Assembly: GCF_001186125.1 (NCBI RefSeq) | Contig: NW_014039591.1 | Span: 1-24,748, forward strand | DNA from: Sphaeroforma arctica JP610 | Taxonomy: Eukaryota > Opisthokonta > Ichthyosporea > Ichthyophonida | DNA: 24,748 nucleotides | Direction: 5' to 3' | Part shown: positions 1 to 7,854 of the stretch, in pieces | How positions within the stretch are numbered: the stretch's first letter is position 1 | Layout of the letters: each line of letters begins with the position of its first letter | Translations under genes and position numbers: made by a program | The notes under the pieces: generated by a model | Databases searched by the model: none | The model's input: only the letters and a program-made list of their open reading frames with translations | Told to the model about the DNA's origin: nothing

Positions 1-301
1 TATATATATATAAACATATATATTACAGAAGATTACATCTTCTATACAGTATTATGGAACTTGGGAGTAGAGAGTAGGACAGCGATAATATGCGCACCGA
101 GTAATTCTAAGAGTAATTACCTCGGAGTGGCAACTTATTGCCTGCCTTTTCTTCCTACTCCAAAGTCCTGTGATATGCTCAAAGCAGTACATATAAGACG
201 TGAGAAGTGTATACCTCCCTCATCCTATATTCCTTCATTAGAATCGATTTACATCGATCTAATAAAGCGTGTGCTCTTTATAAACGATTGACAACTGTAT
301 C
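1..301. other. AT-rich 5' stretch with nested inverted repeats
   Basis: No convincing gene is seen. The first 25 bases are a TA-rich microsatellite. Positions 97-125 form a hairpin: CCGAG at 97-101 pairs with CTCGG at 121-125, and the stem extends through TAATT/AATTA with a one-base bulge. An outer arm pairs 61-70 with about 154-163 (GGGAGTAG against CTACTCC). The stretch lies just upstream of the gag-like reading frame of the DIRS-like element, so it could be its leader or terminal repeat. No matching copy was found beyond 19127, so this stays open. Confidence 0.35.
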
Positions 302-1300
302 ATGGAAATAGCTGACGTAAATCACGACCAGAAACAACCGGAACCAGATGACAACGGAATAAGGGCTAGGCGACGCCCTTTATCACAGCGAAGAGAACAA
401 GCAGAGGACATATTCGACGAGATTGAACAGCAAGGCTACGCTTCCTTCGAGGAAGGCCCTCTATCTCTAGTGGCTCTGCGACTAGTTATGACCGAAATAT
501 CGACGGCTGGGAGCATCGATATCATCAACAAGTGCACTGAGAAATCAGTCGACCGTGGGTAGAGTACTGGCAAGCTCAAGGAAATCAGCAGCACCGAATA
601 GGTATAGAAGGTGAAGTTTCCAAAAGACCTATGTACTAATCCAATTTCTGTCTCAGAGGGATATAAAGGTCAGTAGGAGCCGGTCCAGAAGGAACTGAAG
701 AATACTCTCACGTGGGCTATCTTTCTAGCCAACGGTCTCAAGCAAATCCACTTAAGTGGATTCTAACCAGATCATCGCGAGCAGAGTTTAGAAGTAATTG
801 AGGACCTAGTCCACGTCGCAGAACTTAAACGCATCCGTGTGCAGGGGGGATCAGTATTCACTAACGTGATAGAGAATCGGGTGCGTCCCAACTTTAAGTA
901 ACAAAGAAGCAGCACGAACTTAATCTCATCCGCGGCGCCAAGCCAGAGAATTGCAACCCTGATCCCAAATATTAAGCAAGGCAACCTTGATCCCAAGTAG
1001 ACGGCCTCGCCATATGGCAGCAGATTCATCTGCTCTGTACCTCCAAGTACGGAAAGCCCTACCAGTATAGAGGGCTCACGGCGCATCAAGAGAACTGCTA
1101 AAGGCAATCAAATACAGCGTTCGTCCGACATGGAGGGGGAAGGCGCACCCGCGTCATCACGACAGGGCAGATGGATCAGCGTTTCGGAGGTGACGGACAC
1201 TATAATCAAGGCAGAGTTGAGTCGACTAGAGGCGGGAGGAGAAATATGCAAGTGCCAGTAATCGGAGAAAACCTGATACACTCAGCATTTGTGATAACCT
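302..1300 (+). pseudogene. E0 gag-like region, decayed
   Basis: The region opens with an ATG frame of 86 codons (302-562). It is charged and Q/E/R-rich, with an acidic segment around residues 36-50 (EDIFDEIEQQG). Protein-like stretches then continue in shifted frames: about 680-890 gives a helical segment (QKELKNTLTWAIFLANGLKQ, then EVIEDLVHVAELKRIRVQGG), and about 1100-1290 gives a Gly/Arg-rich segment. Its position directly upstream of the RT fits a gag or ORF1 product that would coat the RNA. No zinc knuckle or other diagnostic motif was seen, so gag is inferred from position and composition. Confidence 0.4.
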
Positions 1301-1394
1301 AAATCGAACGGCAACAGGGCACATAGCCCCACCAGTGTGAACGATCATGCGGAGAAGCAAGCTTACGTGCGGAGCGACTGGAAAGGTTGTCGTT

Positions 1395-1845
1395 GCCCGC
1401 CCGGGAGATGCAGCTTTGTCGACCGATTTGAAGGGCAGTTTTTATACATTGGCTGTGGCGCAGCCAAAATACTGGCAGTTCCGTGACAATTAAGGACAGC
1501 TGTGATGCTTTCTAGCACTACCGATGGGGGCGACGTTCATCCCTAATAATTCAACAAATCAATGGTCGTATTCCGCAAAGTTACGAGAGACAAAGGGATA
1601 CGAATAATACTTTATGTAGGCGACTTCCTTCTGGTCGGTTGTCGAAAACGATTTATGAAGCACAAGCGCTTCAAAAGTCACCTACTGAATTCCTTAGGTT
1701 TATCGCTGGCCCCCGGCAAGGGTTGCTGGAATCAGCCAGTATATTGGCTCCCTCGCCTGAGAGTGACAATAGACTTCAAACAGAACAGTATCGAGATGTC
1801 CCTCTAATTTCAGGACGCAAGAACTACGCAATCAACGACGAGTGA
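1395..1845 (+). pseudogene. E0 reverse transcriptase fragment with mutated YVDD box
   Basis: RT would copy element RNA to DNA. Visible pieces in order are a TDLKGSFYTLAVAQPKYWQF-like segment (motif A, about 1425-1485), LPMGATF at about 1518-1538 (motif B region), and ILYVGDFLLVG, whose YVGD lies at 1613-1624. It continues with LGLSLAPGKGCWNQPV and a VTIDF-like segment, typical of the RT connection. The catalytic box should be YVDD, so one aspartate codon has become glycine and this copy cannot be active. There are stops between the blocks near 1490 and 1545, and a frame change inside the connection. The LPMGATF box and the downstream recombinase point to a DIRS/Ngaro-type RT. Confidence 0.7.
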
Positions 1846-1859
1846 ACACAAGATCTGGC

Positions 1860-2300
1860 AATCATACTTAGGTTGCCTTCAATGGGTAAATTTCTCCACT
1901 CTCGGATTGCGACCTTTCGTAGCGGACTTGCAGCAAACGACCCTGTGGAATAGGCGACTTCGAGTTCGACTCTTCGATGCAGCATTAAAAAAGATAAAGA
2001 GAATGAATTTATTCATACATATCAATCTTCCAATCTAGGAAGATTTGGCTCCAGGAGCATCAAACAACACTCCCCTCATATTCATCGAGGATAGGGTATG
2101 GGGCGACACTATATCAGCAGGGCAGAACAACAGTCTTCTCAGGAATATGAAATCCAACAGAACAACGACGACCAATAACCGTGTTAGAACTAAAAGCACT
2201 CGTTATAGAGTACGAATTTTATCGCGAACAGCAAGGCATCGACGTCCTTCTACTACTACGATTGACAAGATTCCGGTACCGCCCTTCACGCGTTGAGAAA
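1860..2300 (+). pseudogene. E0 RNase H region, decayed
   Basis: RNase H would remove the RNA strand during cDNA synthesis. The linker at about 1910-2010 reads as a protein with LW, RMN and FIHIN elements, as in DIRS RT-RNase H connections. WGDTISAGQ begins near 2099 and corresponds to the first RNase H aspartate box. PITVLELKALV (about 2172-2204) matches the conserved glutamate helix, and GIDVLL follows. These boxes lie in two different frames, so there is at least one frameshift between 2113 and 2172. The call rests on motif order immediately after the RT. Confidence 0.6.
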
Positions 2301-2399
2301 ACGTCGCAGTCAATTGGAACTCATGAATGCGCAGCTGCGGTTTGAATGGTTCCTTGAGTTACATGCCCGAGAAACTCAACTTGGCCGCCGACGATCTAT

Positions 2400-2705
2400 C
2401 ACGGATGGACAAGTTGCTGGAATACCACTGGATGGTGCGATAATCGGACGTACTTCCGATCTTCAACCGATGGAAAATCAACCCCAATCCGTTGGAAAGG
2501 GATTATCCGCCAAGCTATTACCTGAACAAGGCGCATCATGGACACATCTCCTTCGCAACTCCTTACCACAACAAGTGGGACCAGACACCGGAAACAATGC
2601 TGGGACCCGTTCTCTCGCAACTGGACAAACGGTTTCAGAGGGCAGTAATCATCATGCCCGTCTGGAAACGTGCAATCTGGCGGCCGCACATCCGGTAGAA
2701 TGCTT
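2400..2705 (+). pseudogene. E0 methylase-like domain after RNase H, decayed
   Basis: The frame open at 2492-2698 encodes ERDYPPSYY and then AHHGHISFATPYHNKWD, PVLSQLDKRF, and AVIIMPVWKRAIWRPHIR. DIRS-type polyproteins usually carry a Dam-like methyltransferase-related region between RNase H and the recombinase. The spacing here fits: a hydrophobic strand ending in P-x-W, a following W, and a helix before it ending in QLDKRF. The catalytic (D/N)PP(Y/F/W) box is not clear in this copy. The same region is much better preserved in E1 at 5850-6125. Assignment is by position and pattern only. Confidence 0.45.
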
Positions 2706-2819
2706 CCGACCTAGTTATCTTGGGCACGGGCGCCGTTCAGTACCCCGGCCACATAGCCAGAGAACTGGGATTCGAATACCTACCAACATGCCTGTACGCA
2801 GCCGTGCTATACAACCCAA

Positions 2820-3295
2820 TCGGCAGCACGCCAACGTCAACGTCAACGTAGAATCAAACTTTCCCCGCCAACAGCTCGCGTGCTAACTATCAGCACGCTC
2901 TTACAATTTGGCAGGCTTATCGCGTCGCAGCACGTATATTGGCTACGCTACCATCATATGGACACCGTGACTTTATACAATATTGTTTCTACAAAGGGTA
3001 TATTCCGGATCAAATCAAACAGATCCGTGCAACCATCAACATCCCAGCGCACGCCCATGGATAATCAGAAATACACGAACGGGCATGGACACAGGTCATC
3101 CAAGGCTACAGGTACATGTAAAACACGCAACATCCCAAGACAGGGGTAGATCAACCAAAGATGCTCGTCGACTGGATTCTCCACTGCAGGCAACAAATGC
3201 ATTCAACCGGGGTGGCGTGCACATATCACCGTCTTCTGGCTGGTCCGCGGTCGCCACATCTCTAACCAGACATTGGAACCGGATTCCATTCAGTT
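2820..3295 (+). pseudogene. E0 tyrosine recombinase, N-terminal part
   Basis: The frame containing codon 2879 is largely open from about 2490 to 3246. It encodes helical segments typical of a YR SAM-like/N-terminal domain: YQHALTIWQAYRVAARILA, FIQYCFYKGYIPDQIKQIRA, WTQVIQGYRY and then PKMLVDWILHCRQQ. After one frame change near 3200 it reads VFWLVRGRHISNQTLEPDS, where the Arg in LVRGRHIS is in the right place for the first catalytic arginine box. Stops occur near 3060, 3118 and 3246. The sequence breaks at 3295, and the same frame continues at 18785 once E2 is skipped. This enzyme would integrate the element by site-specific-type recombination rather than DDE chemistry. Confidence 0.65.
3292..3295. 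repeat. Target-site duplication AGTT, left copy (E2)
   Basis: AGTT directly abuts the left LTR of E2. The same AGTT is at 18781-18784 directly after the right LTR. Both flanks lie inside the E0 recombinase reading frame. It could be 5 bp (AGTTT) if the LTR is taken to start at 3297. Confidence 0.75.
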
Positions 3296-3626
3296 TGTAG
3301 AGTATGGAGCGTAGCTGAAAGATACAAGTCAAAGAATACAATACACCTCTTTTCAAGTTCGATTATCTCAGCTAGGAAAAGTCCCTAGTCTGAGAGAACC
3401 GGACCGAGTCATTATTTGTGTTTTCACTGGATTCTGGATTTAATTGAGTGTTTCTCTCACACGCGGAGTCCAGGTATAGCTTACCGGTTCTACCGCTAAT
3501 ACTTCTGATGACTCTAATATCAGAAATATTCCAATCCTAATTCCAAAACTCAGTATTTGATTATTCTGGGTTTTGGGTTTTGGGTTTTAGGATGGCTTTT
3601 CGATAATCTGGTCCCTAGATGCTACA
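3296..3626 (-). repeat. E2 3' LTR (331 bp)
   Basis: On the minus strand it begins TGTAGCATC and ends CTACA. It matches 18456-18780 along its whole length in direct orientation. It contains a hairpin from CTCAGCTAG to CTAGTCTGAG, an interrupted inverted repeat built on ATATCAGAAATATT, and three GGGTTTT units at 3568-3591 that are degenerate in the other copy. The polypurine tract just to its right identifies it as the 3' LTR. Confidence 0.88.
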
Positions 3627-3640
3627 GCCCCCCAACTTTG
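3627..3640 (-). promoter_or_regulatory. E2 polypurine tract
   Basis: Read on the minus strand, CAAAGTTGGGGGGC ends exactly where the 3' LTR starts with TGTAG. A purine run here is where plus-strand DNA synthesis is primed. It sets the internal LTR boundary at 3626/3627. Confidence 0.75.
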
Positions 3641-3823
3641 TGCTTCTTAGCCTGCGTAGGAGTAGAAAGCGACATCTTACAGTACTAGATTATCTAGAGG
3701 TTGGTGTTTGTATACAGGGAAAAACTTGTCTTTTAGGGGACATAAGAAGAAAAACCTGCCACCATTATCTATTACATATTACCGATTACTTAAATTTATA
3801 CTATAGCAGGAGTCCTCTACCAC
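3641..3823 (-). other. E2 3' untranslated region, distal part
   Basis: This stretch has no credible reading frame. It lies between the E2 polypurine tract and the point where E1 inserted. The matching proximal part is at 12487-12665, after the other end of E1. Confidence 0.6.
3820..3823. repeat. Target-site duplication CCAC, left copy (E1)
   Basis: CCAC abuts the left LTR of E1 and is repeated at 12487-12490 directly after the right LTR. A fifth base would not match (T at 3824 against A at 12491), so the duplication is read as 4 bp. Confidence 0.7.
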
Positions 3824-4073
3824 TGTAGTAAGTACACGTCGAGTAACTATATCTCAACGTTCTCCCTCCTCGGGGAGGGGGACGTTGTTCATTTATTAAT
3901 ATTTGTAAACCGTAATCCTAAGATTAATGACTCTCAAAATGAGTCATCAGTCATGTGCTGTAAAAACAGCAAAACCCTAAAACCCAGTTTATCAGATTAT
4001 TCTGATAAACTGTAAAACTTATAATAGACCTAAAATAATCAAATAAACTACGTACTATAGTATTCTGACCACA
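3824..4073 (-). repeat. E1 3' LTR (250 bp)
   Basis: On the minus strand it begins TGTGGTCAG and ends TTACTACA, with the expected TG...CA ends. It repeats at 12237-12486. Four inverted repeats are packed into it: 3856-3886 (AACGT stem around a CCCTCC/GGAGGG core), 3927-3947 (ATGACTC/GAGTCAT), 3957-3970 (GCTGT/ACAGC) and 3985-4012 (an 11-bp perfect stem, CAGTTTATCAG). Confidence 0.93.
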
Positions 4074-4084
4074 ACCTCCCCAAA
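4074..4084 (-). promoter_or_regulatory. E1 polypurine tract
   Basis: Read on the minus strand, TTTGGGGAGGT runs directly into the LTR start TGTGG. It is the likely primer site for plus-strand synthesis and fixes the element's direction. Confidence 0.8.
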
Positions 4085-4119
4085 CTGAAACACTGGCCGA
4101 AGCAGTGTGCCAGTTTCAG
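4085..4119. other. Long hairpin next to the E1 polypurine tract
   Basis: CTGAAACACTGGC at the left pairs with GCCAGTTTCAG at the right, except for two missing bases in the right arm. A smaller internal CACTG...CAGTG repeat lies in the loop. It would fold in the 3' untranslated RNA just before the polypurine tract. Confidence 0.6.
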
Positions 4120-4148
4120 AGATGATAAGAAATACTAAAGTACCTTAT

Positions 4149-4250
4149 GTGCTGGCAGTTATCCTCCGAGAGCTAGAGCAGTGTGCTGGCAGTTATCCTC
4201 CGGGAGCTATAGCAGTGCGCTGGTATTTAACCTCTGAGAGCTGGAGGGCT
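4149..4250. repeat. Three tandem 34-bp repeats in the E1 3' untranslated region
   Basis: Units are 4149-4182, 4183-4216 and 4217-4250, each starting G(T/C)GCTGG and carrying a GAGAGCT-like core. Units 1 and 2 are almost identical and unit 3 is more diverged. The repeats sit between the pol stop at 4306 and the hairpin next to the polypurine tract. Confidence 0.85.
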
Positions 4251-4305
4251 CGAAGATCACGGTTCGAGCGTACCGTTCGACCAAATGGTCGTCAGAAAAT
4301 TAACA

Positions 4306-5805
4306 TTAGATTTGGGCGCGTTGGCGCTTACGTGTCCGTGTTTGCGAAGCTTTATGGTAGGCCACGATATCGTTGGCATCATCAAATGCTTCCGCTGTTT
4401 CCCACGTTGGTTCGCCTTCCCGCCATCTCACCAGGTATTCCAATTTCCCTGTCTCATCATTAGTACGGTGTGTAATAAAGTGGCGAAACTCAACACCTCC
4501 TTCAGTCCACAATTCATCGTTAAGTGGAGGGTCTGTGCGTCTATGCACCAACCGAAGGAGTTCCACCCGTACCGGTTTGTCCTTGAACTCTGGCGGAACG
4601 GAATCATCTTTGTTCGCTAACTCATAGCGTTGCCCGTGTCTGGCCTTTACAACATATGGCCCAAACAATGGCCGCATGGCCTTAGTTGTGCGGCCTTCTG
4701 AACGTACCATAACCACGTCCCCTTCATCTAAGTGTACCAAGTCATGAGCATGCAGGCGATCAAATGTCTTCGTTAGTTTGCCTGTATACTTCTTGGTAAT
4801 GTGGTGGAGAGTCGGCAGGATGGTATCCTGCAACTGGTCTAACCGTTGTGCCCAGGTGTCATTCGTTATTGGCTGGGAGTTAGGCAACTCGTCAGTGAAA
4901 TTGGCAAATGGGACGTGACGGCGGCCAAAGTATACGCTGAACGGTGCTCTCTTATGGCGGCGAGATATCCGAAGGTTCTGGTACAGCATCGTAAACGGAA
5001 GGCGTTCGTCCCAACGTAGAGGAACCGCCTCGCAGCATTGTCTAATGGAGCGTGTAATTTCCTTATGACGACGTTCCGCTGCGCCCAGCACTTGGGGTCG
5101 ATATGGTGGCGACACCTTATGTAACATCCCCACTTCTTGCACCAAACGCTCCACTATTTTATTGGTGAATTCATTTCCCATGTCCGTTTGGATCAGCCGT
5201 GGAAAACCATGCTCGCCAAAAATCTCTACGAGTGTCTGTGCCGTGGTCTCCTTCGTCTTGTCCGGTGTGGCTCGGAGGACGGAGTAGCCAGTGGCGATGT
5301 CCAAGACGTGAAGTACATAATTGTTCTTGCGTCTGGACTCCAGTGGCATTGGGATGTAATCCACTTGGATGTGGTCCCATGGATAGCGTGCGTCAATACT
5401 AATCATCGGGTGGAAGCCTTTACGAAGTGTATCCTGGCCCAAACACGTGGCACACTGCCGCTTTACCTCTGTGGCTAATTCTAGTGCCCCAGGCCATACA
5501 TGACCGTTCTGACGGAGTTGTTGGACTGTGTCCGCTGCCCCATGACGTCCCTGTTCATGTTGCGCTTGTGTAAGCCGTGTGTGTCGCTGTTGCTCTGCCG
5601 GAGTCGCCCGTTTAAACGCTGGTTGACTTTCGGCGTCCGCCATTGCCACTGAGATTTCGCGCGCTGTGTCTAAGCACATGTACTTTGGTTCTGCATACCC
5701 AAGTCGCTGTGAAAACAGGGTGTCCAACTTGAACCCGTTGGGGGGTCCCACCCGTGCTACTACCGTATGTCCCCAAGGTGTCTTCCCGCAGGCGTACTTG
5801 GCACG
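4306..5805 (-). pseudogene. E1 integrase with C-terminal chromodomain
   Basis: The integrase inserts the cDNA into chromosomes. The frame is open from just after a TAG at 5806-5808 to a TAA at 4306. The N-terminal zinc-binding H-H-C-C region includes HEQGRH and CATC. The catalytic triad is intact: D in HIQVDYIP, D in LIQTDMGNEF and E in GAAERRHKE, with 35 residues between the last two (DD35E). A C-terminal domain containing DEGDVVMVRSEG and GPYVV follows. The last 80 or so residues are a chromodomain with EYLVRWREGEPTWETAE, expected to bind modified histones and steer insertion. The module itself looks intact, but the upstream TAG cuts it off from the rest of pol. Marked pseudogene for that reason. 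Confidence 0.88.
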
Positions 5806-5808
5806 CTA
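5806..5808 (-). other. In-frame TAG splitting E1 pol before the integrase
   Basis: RNase H/Dam-like and integrase segments share one frame. A single TAG lies between them at HTFL-stop-RAKYACGKTPWG. E2 has no stop at the matching point, where SSKRARKLVGKTPWG is read, so the stop is probably a mutation rather than a designed boundary. Confidence 0.75.
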
Positions 5809-5849
5809 GAGGAATGTATGAGGTGTTCGTGGGACCAATAGTGGATCTG

Positions 5850-6125
5850 TTTGCAATAACTGCTTGAACAAGTCAAACCATGGTGCTCTTGGTATCCATG
5901 CCAAGCATACCGTTGCCCGTGCGCCGTCCGCTCGTATCTTGCGTAACATCCTATATATCTGTTTCCAAGGTGGGTTCATCCATCCGTCAAATGTCGACCA
6001 GTCGTGAGCAAACGCGCTTTCTCCCTCATCCTTAGTCCAGAATCTAGGGAGCTGAGCGTTGGGTGGATCTGCAAATACATCTACGTCGTTCGGACCGAAG
6101 TGTTGTTGCGCTTGTTCAAAGTAAC
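5850..6125 (-). pseudogene. E1 Dam-like methyltransferase domain between RNase H and integrase
   Basis: In order it reads FGPNDVDVFADPPNAQLPRF, a W at HDWS, GWMNPPWKQIYRMLRKI, a hydrophobic strand VCLAWIP, and WFDLF. The (D/N)PP(Y/W) box is motif IV of DNA amino-methyltransferases, and the D-x-F-A...N...PRF prelude resembles the phage Dam family (PF05869). DIRS elements are known to carry a related region after RNase H, but it is not part of the standard Ty3/Gypsy pol. It is in the same frame as RNase H and forms its C-terminal extension. Activity cannot be judged, since a clear AdoMet-binding FxGxG is not seen. The domain is uninterrupted; it is called pseudogene because the pol it belongs to is broken. 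Confidence 0.6.
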
Positions 6126-6726
6126 TAGGGAATAACTGCCAACAATCCGTATACAGTATTTCAGGTTCGTCCTGCTCCGCTGTTCCCTCATGCACTCTAC
6201 TCAACATGTCCGGTAGCACATTCGTCTCTCCTGGTATGTGTGATATGGTGAAGTTGAACGGCGCGATGATGTGGTGCCATCTCTGAAGCATCGGGTTAAA
6301 CTTGAGCTGTGTGTTCATATATACCAGGGCCTTGTGGTCGGTGAAAACTGAAATCCGTTGTCCATCCAAATACTCCCTAAAATGTGTGAGACCATATACT
6401 AGGGCGAGTAACTCCTTCATTGGTGTGGCATAGTTTTGTTGGGCGTAAATCAGAGTTTTGCTAAAGAACATTAAATAGTGTTTCTTCCCGTCGACCCATT
6501 GGAATAGCGCTCCCCCCAAACCATAGTCGCTCGCGTCGGTTTCCAAGTTCAAGGGTATACCGTCGACCGGAAAGTGCAAAGCGACCGCATTAGCCACAGC
6601 ATCCTTCATGGCTTGCCACGCTAGTGCGTGCCTTTCCTCCCATCGGTCGCCGATCAACTCTTTCGGTTTGAGCTTGCAAAATTCGCGCAACTGCAACCGT
6701 ATTCGCAAAGTTAGGGGGATGCTCAT
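6126..6726 (-). pseudogene. E1 RNase H domain
   Basis: This degrades the RNA in RNA-DNA hybrids during reverse transcription. All four acidic positions are visible: D in ETDASDYGLGG, E in MKELLALV, D in FTDHKALV and D in NVLPDMLSR. HIPGETN lies just before the last one, as in Ty3/Gypsy RNase H. The frame differs from that of the RT upstream. Homology to the RT-RNase H connection switches frames near 6690, between NYLHEHPPNFANT and REFCKLKPKELIG, so a one- or two-base indel is likely there. It continues into the Dam-like domain without a stop. Confidence 0.85.
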
Positions 6727-7639
6727 GGAGATAATTTGCCAACCCTAAGGCAGAGACTATATCTTTGTACCGTAGTGGGGTAGGCCAGTCAATAAGCTTC
6801 GCCTGTTTCTCATGTTCAATGTCTATGCCCTTAGCCGTCACCTTCTTTCCTAGGATCATCACTTCCGAAATGGCAAAGTGGCATTTGGCAGGGTTGAGCT
6901 TGAAACTGTGGTATGTTAAGCGTTGAATCACCTTCCGCACCGTCTCGATATGTTCGTCATAGTCATCACTAGCGATCACGATGTCGTCGATATAGTGATG
7001 GACCGGTATAGGCCAGTCAATAAGCTTCGCCTGTTTCTCATGTTCAATATCTATGCCCTTAGCCGACACCTTCTTTCCTAGGATCATCACTTCCGAAATG
7101 GCAAAGTGGCATTTGGCAGGGTTGAGCTTGAAACTGTGGTATGTTAAGCGTTGAATCACCTTCCGCACCGTCTCGATATGTTCGTCATAGTCATCACTAG
7201 CGATCACGATGTCGTCGATATAGTGATGGACCGGTAAGCCATCCAGTATCGTGCTCAAGGTTCGCTGGAACTGTTGTGTGAGTACGTGTAGTCCAAACGG
7301 CGCTGATGTAAACGAGTACTGGTAACGCTCGTGAGTGAAACTAAAGAGATATTGTGAGTCATGATGGATCGGTAGCCTATGATAAGCAGCCGATATGTCC
7401 AGCGTGATGTAGTACTTCTTACTCTTGAGGCGAGAGATCAGTTCGTTGACCTTGGGAATTAAGAACTGATCGCCTGGGATCAGGGCGTTGACCGTTCGCA
7501 TATCTAAGCACACGCGTACCTTCTTCACATTCTCCTCTGCATCAAACGTCGGGACCGCGAGGAGCGGAAGGTTAACCGTCGCGTTATGACCAGGTTCGAC
7601 AACCACTTCTGTACTTGCTCGTCTACGTATGGTAGCCAC
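6690..7639 (-). pseudogene. E1 reverse transcriptase with duplicated catalytic segment
   Basis: The RT copies element RNA to DNA. Motifs in order: VRVCLDMRTVNALIPGD, then YYITLDISAAYHRLPIHHD (motif A aspartate), YSFTSAPFGLHVLTQQFQR (motif B), and HHYIDDIVIASDDY (motif C). The segment from motif C to KLIDWP is present twice in direct succession, 76 codons each and in the same frame, so there are two YIDD boxes at 7211-7222 and 6983-6994. The DNA copies differ at only two of 228 positions. The RT frame is offset from the protease frame before it and the RNase H frame after it. The duplication would push the thumb and connection away from the palm and probably ruins folding. Confidence 0.88.
6781..7236. 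repeat. Tandem duplication of 228 bp inside the E1 RT
   Basis: Copies are 6781-7008 and 7009-7236. They are identical except for two substitutions near positions 6821 and 6838, one silent and one Thr/Ser. The unit is exactly 76 codons, so the frame is kept. The near-identity means it arose recently. Confidence 0.95.
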
Positions 7640-7854
7640 CGGTCAGATACGAAGTTACGCGTTGATCTGCGCATATGCATCGCTTGTTCGCGGGTTACCG
7701 GAATAGTAACCTCGCTCCCTTCCAGGCGACAACGTGCGTTGTCAGCAATCTTTGCGTTCGTTTCTAAGTCCCGTGTGAGTCGGTGTCGTGCATCGGCAGG
7801 TTCCGCTGTGCTCGGCGCCTATCGACGTGGGATTGGTTCGAGGAGCTCGTCGAG
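7640..7854 (-). pseudogene. E1 protease-RT linker with stops and frameshift
   Basis: The protease frame continues here as a protein-like stretch (DARHRLTRDLETNAKIADNA, EGSEVTIPVTREQAMHMRR, RWLPYVDEQVQKWL). Two stops, TAA and TAG, interrupt it just after the protease (about 7813-7854). Homology then moves to the RT frame near 7585-7625. Together with the shift near 6690 this puts the RT alone in a different frame from its neighbours. Confidence 0.7.

Larger units (their letters stand above)
302..3295 (+). mobile_element. E0: left part of a decayed DIRS/Ngaro-like tyrosine-recombinase retroelement
   Basis: This is the outermost layer of the nest. In plus-strand order it holds a gag-like segment, RT, RNase H, a methylase-like region and the N-terminal half of a tyrosine recombinase. 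The rest of the recombinase is at 18785-19127. That order, with a recombinase in place of a DDE integrase, is typical of YR retrotransposons (DIRS, PAT, Ngaro groups). Coding is scattered over three frames with many stops, so the copy is dead and old. It ends at position 3295, where LTR element E2 inserted and duplicated AGTT. Terminal repeats were not found, so the exact YR subgroup and the true left end are unknown. Confidence 0.7.

Noticed and set aside
772-1107. Minus-strand open frame of 111 codons
   Set aside because: It is the shadow of the plus-strand E0 gag-like region and contains no domain.
1955-1980. GAGTTCGACTC resembling a tRNA T arm
   Set aside because: It lies within the RT-RNase H linker of E0, which reads as protein; no other tRNA arms are present.
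3568-3591. True interstitial telomere
   Set aside because: Only three units are present and they lie inside an LTR; degenerate versions occur at the same place in the paired LTR.
4200-4275. Possible tRNA because GGTTCGAG resembles a B box
   Set aside because: No A box, cloverleaf or acceptor stem could be drawn; the stretch is the end of the 34-bp repeats and the untranslated region of E1.
6781-7236. Minisatellite or CRISPR-like array
   Set aside because: There are only two long units without spacers, and both encode the RT catalytic segment.
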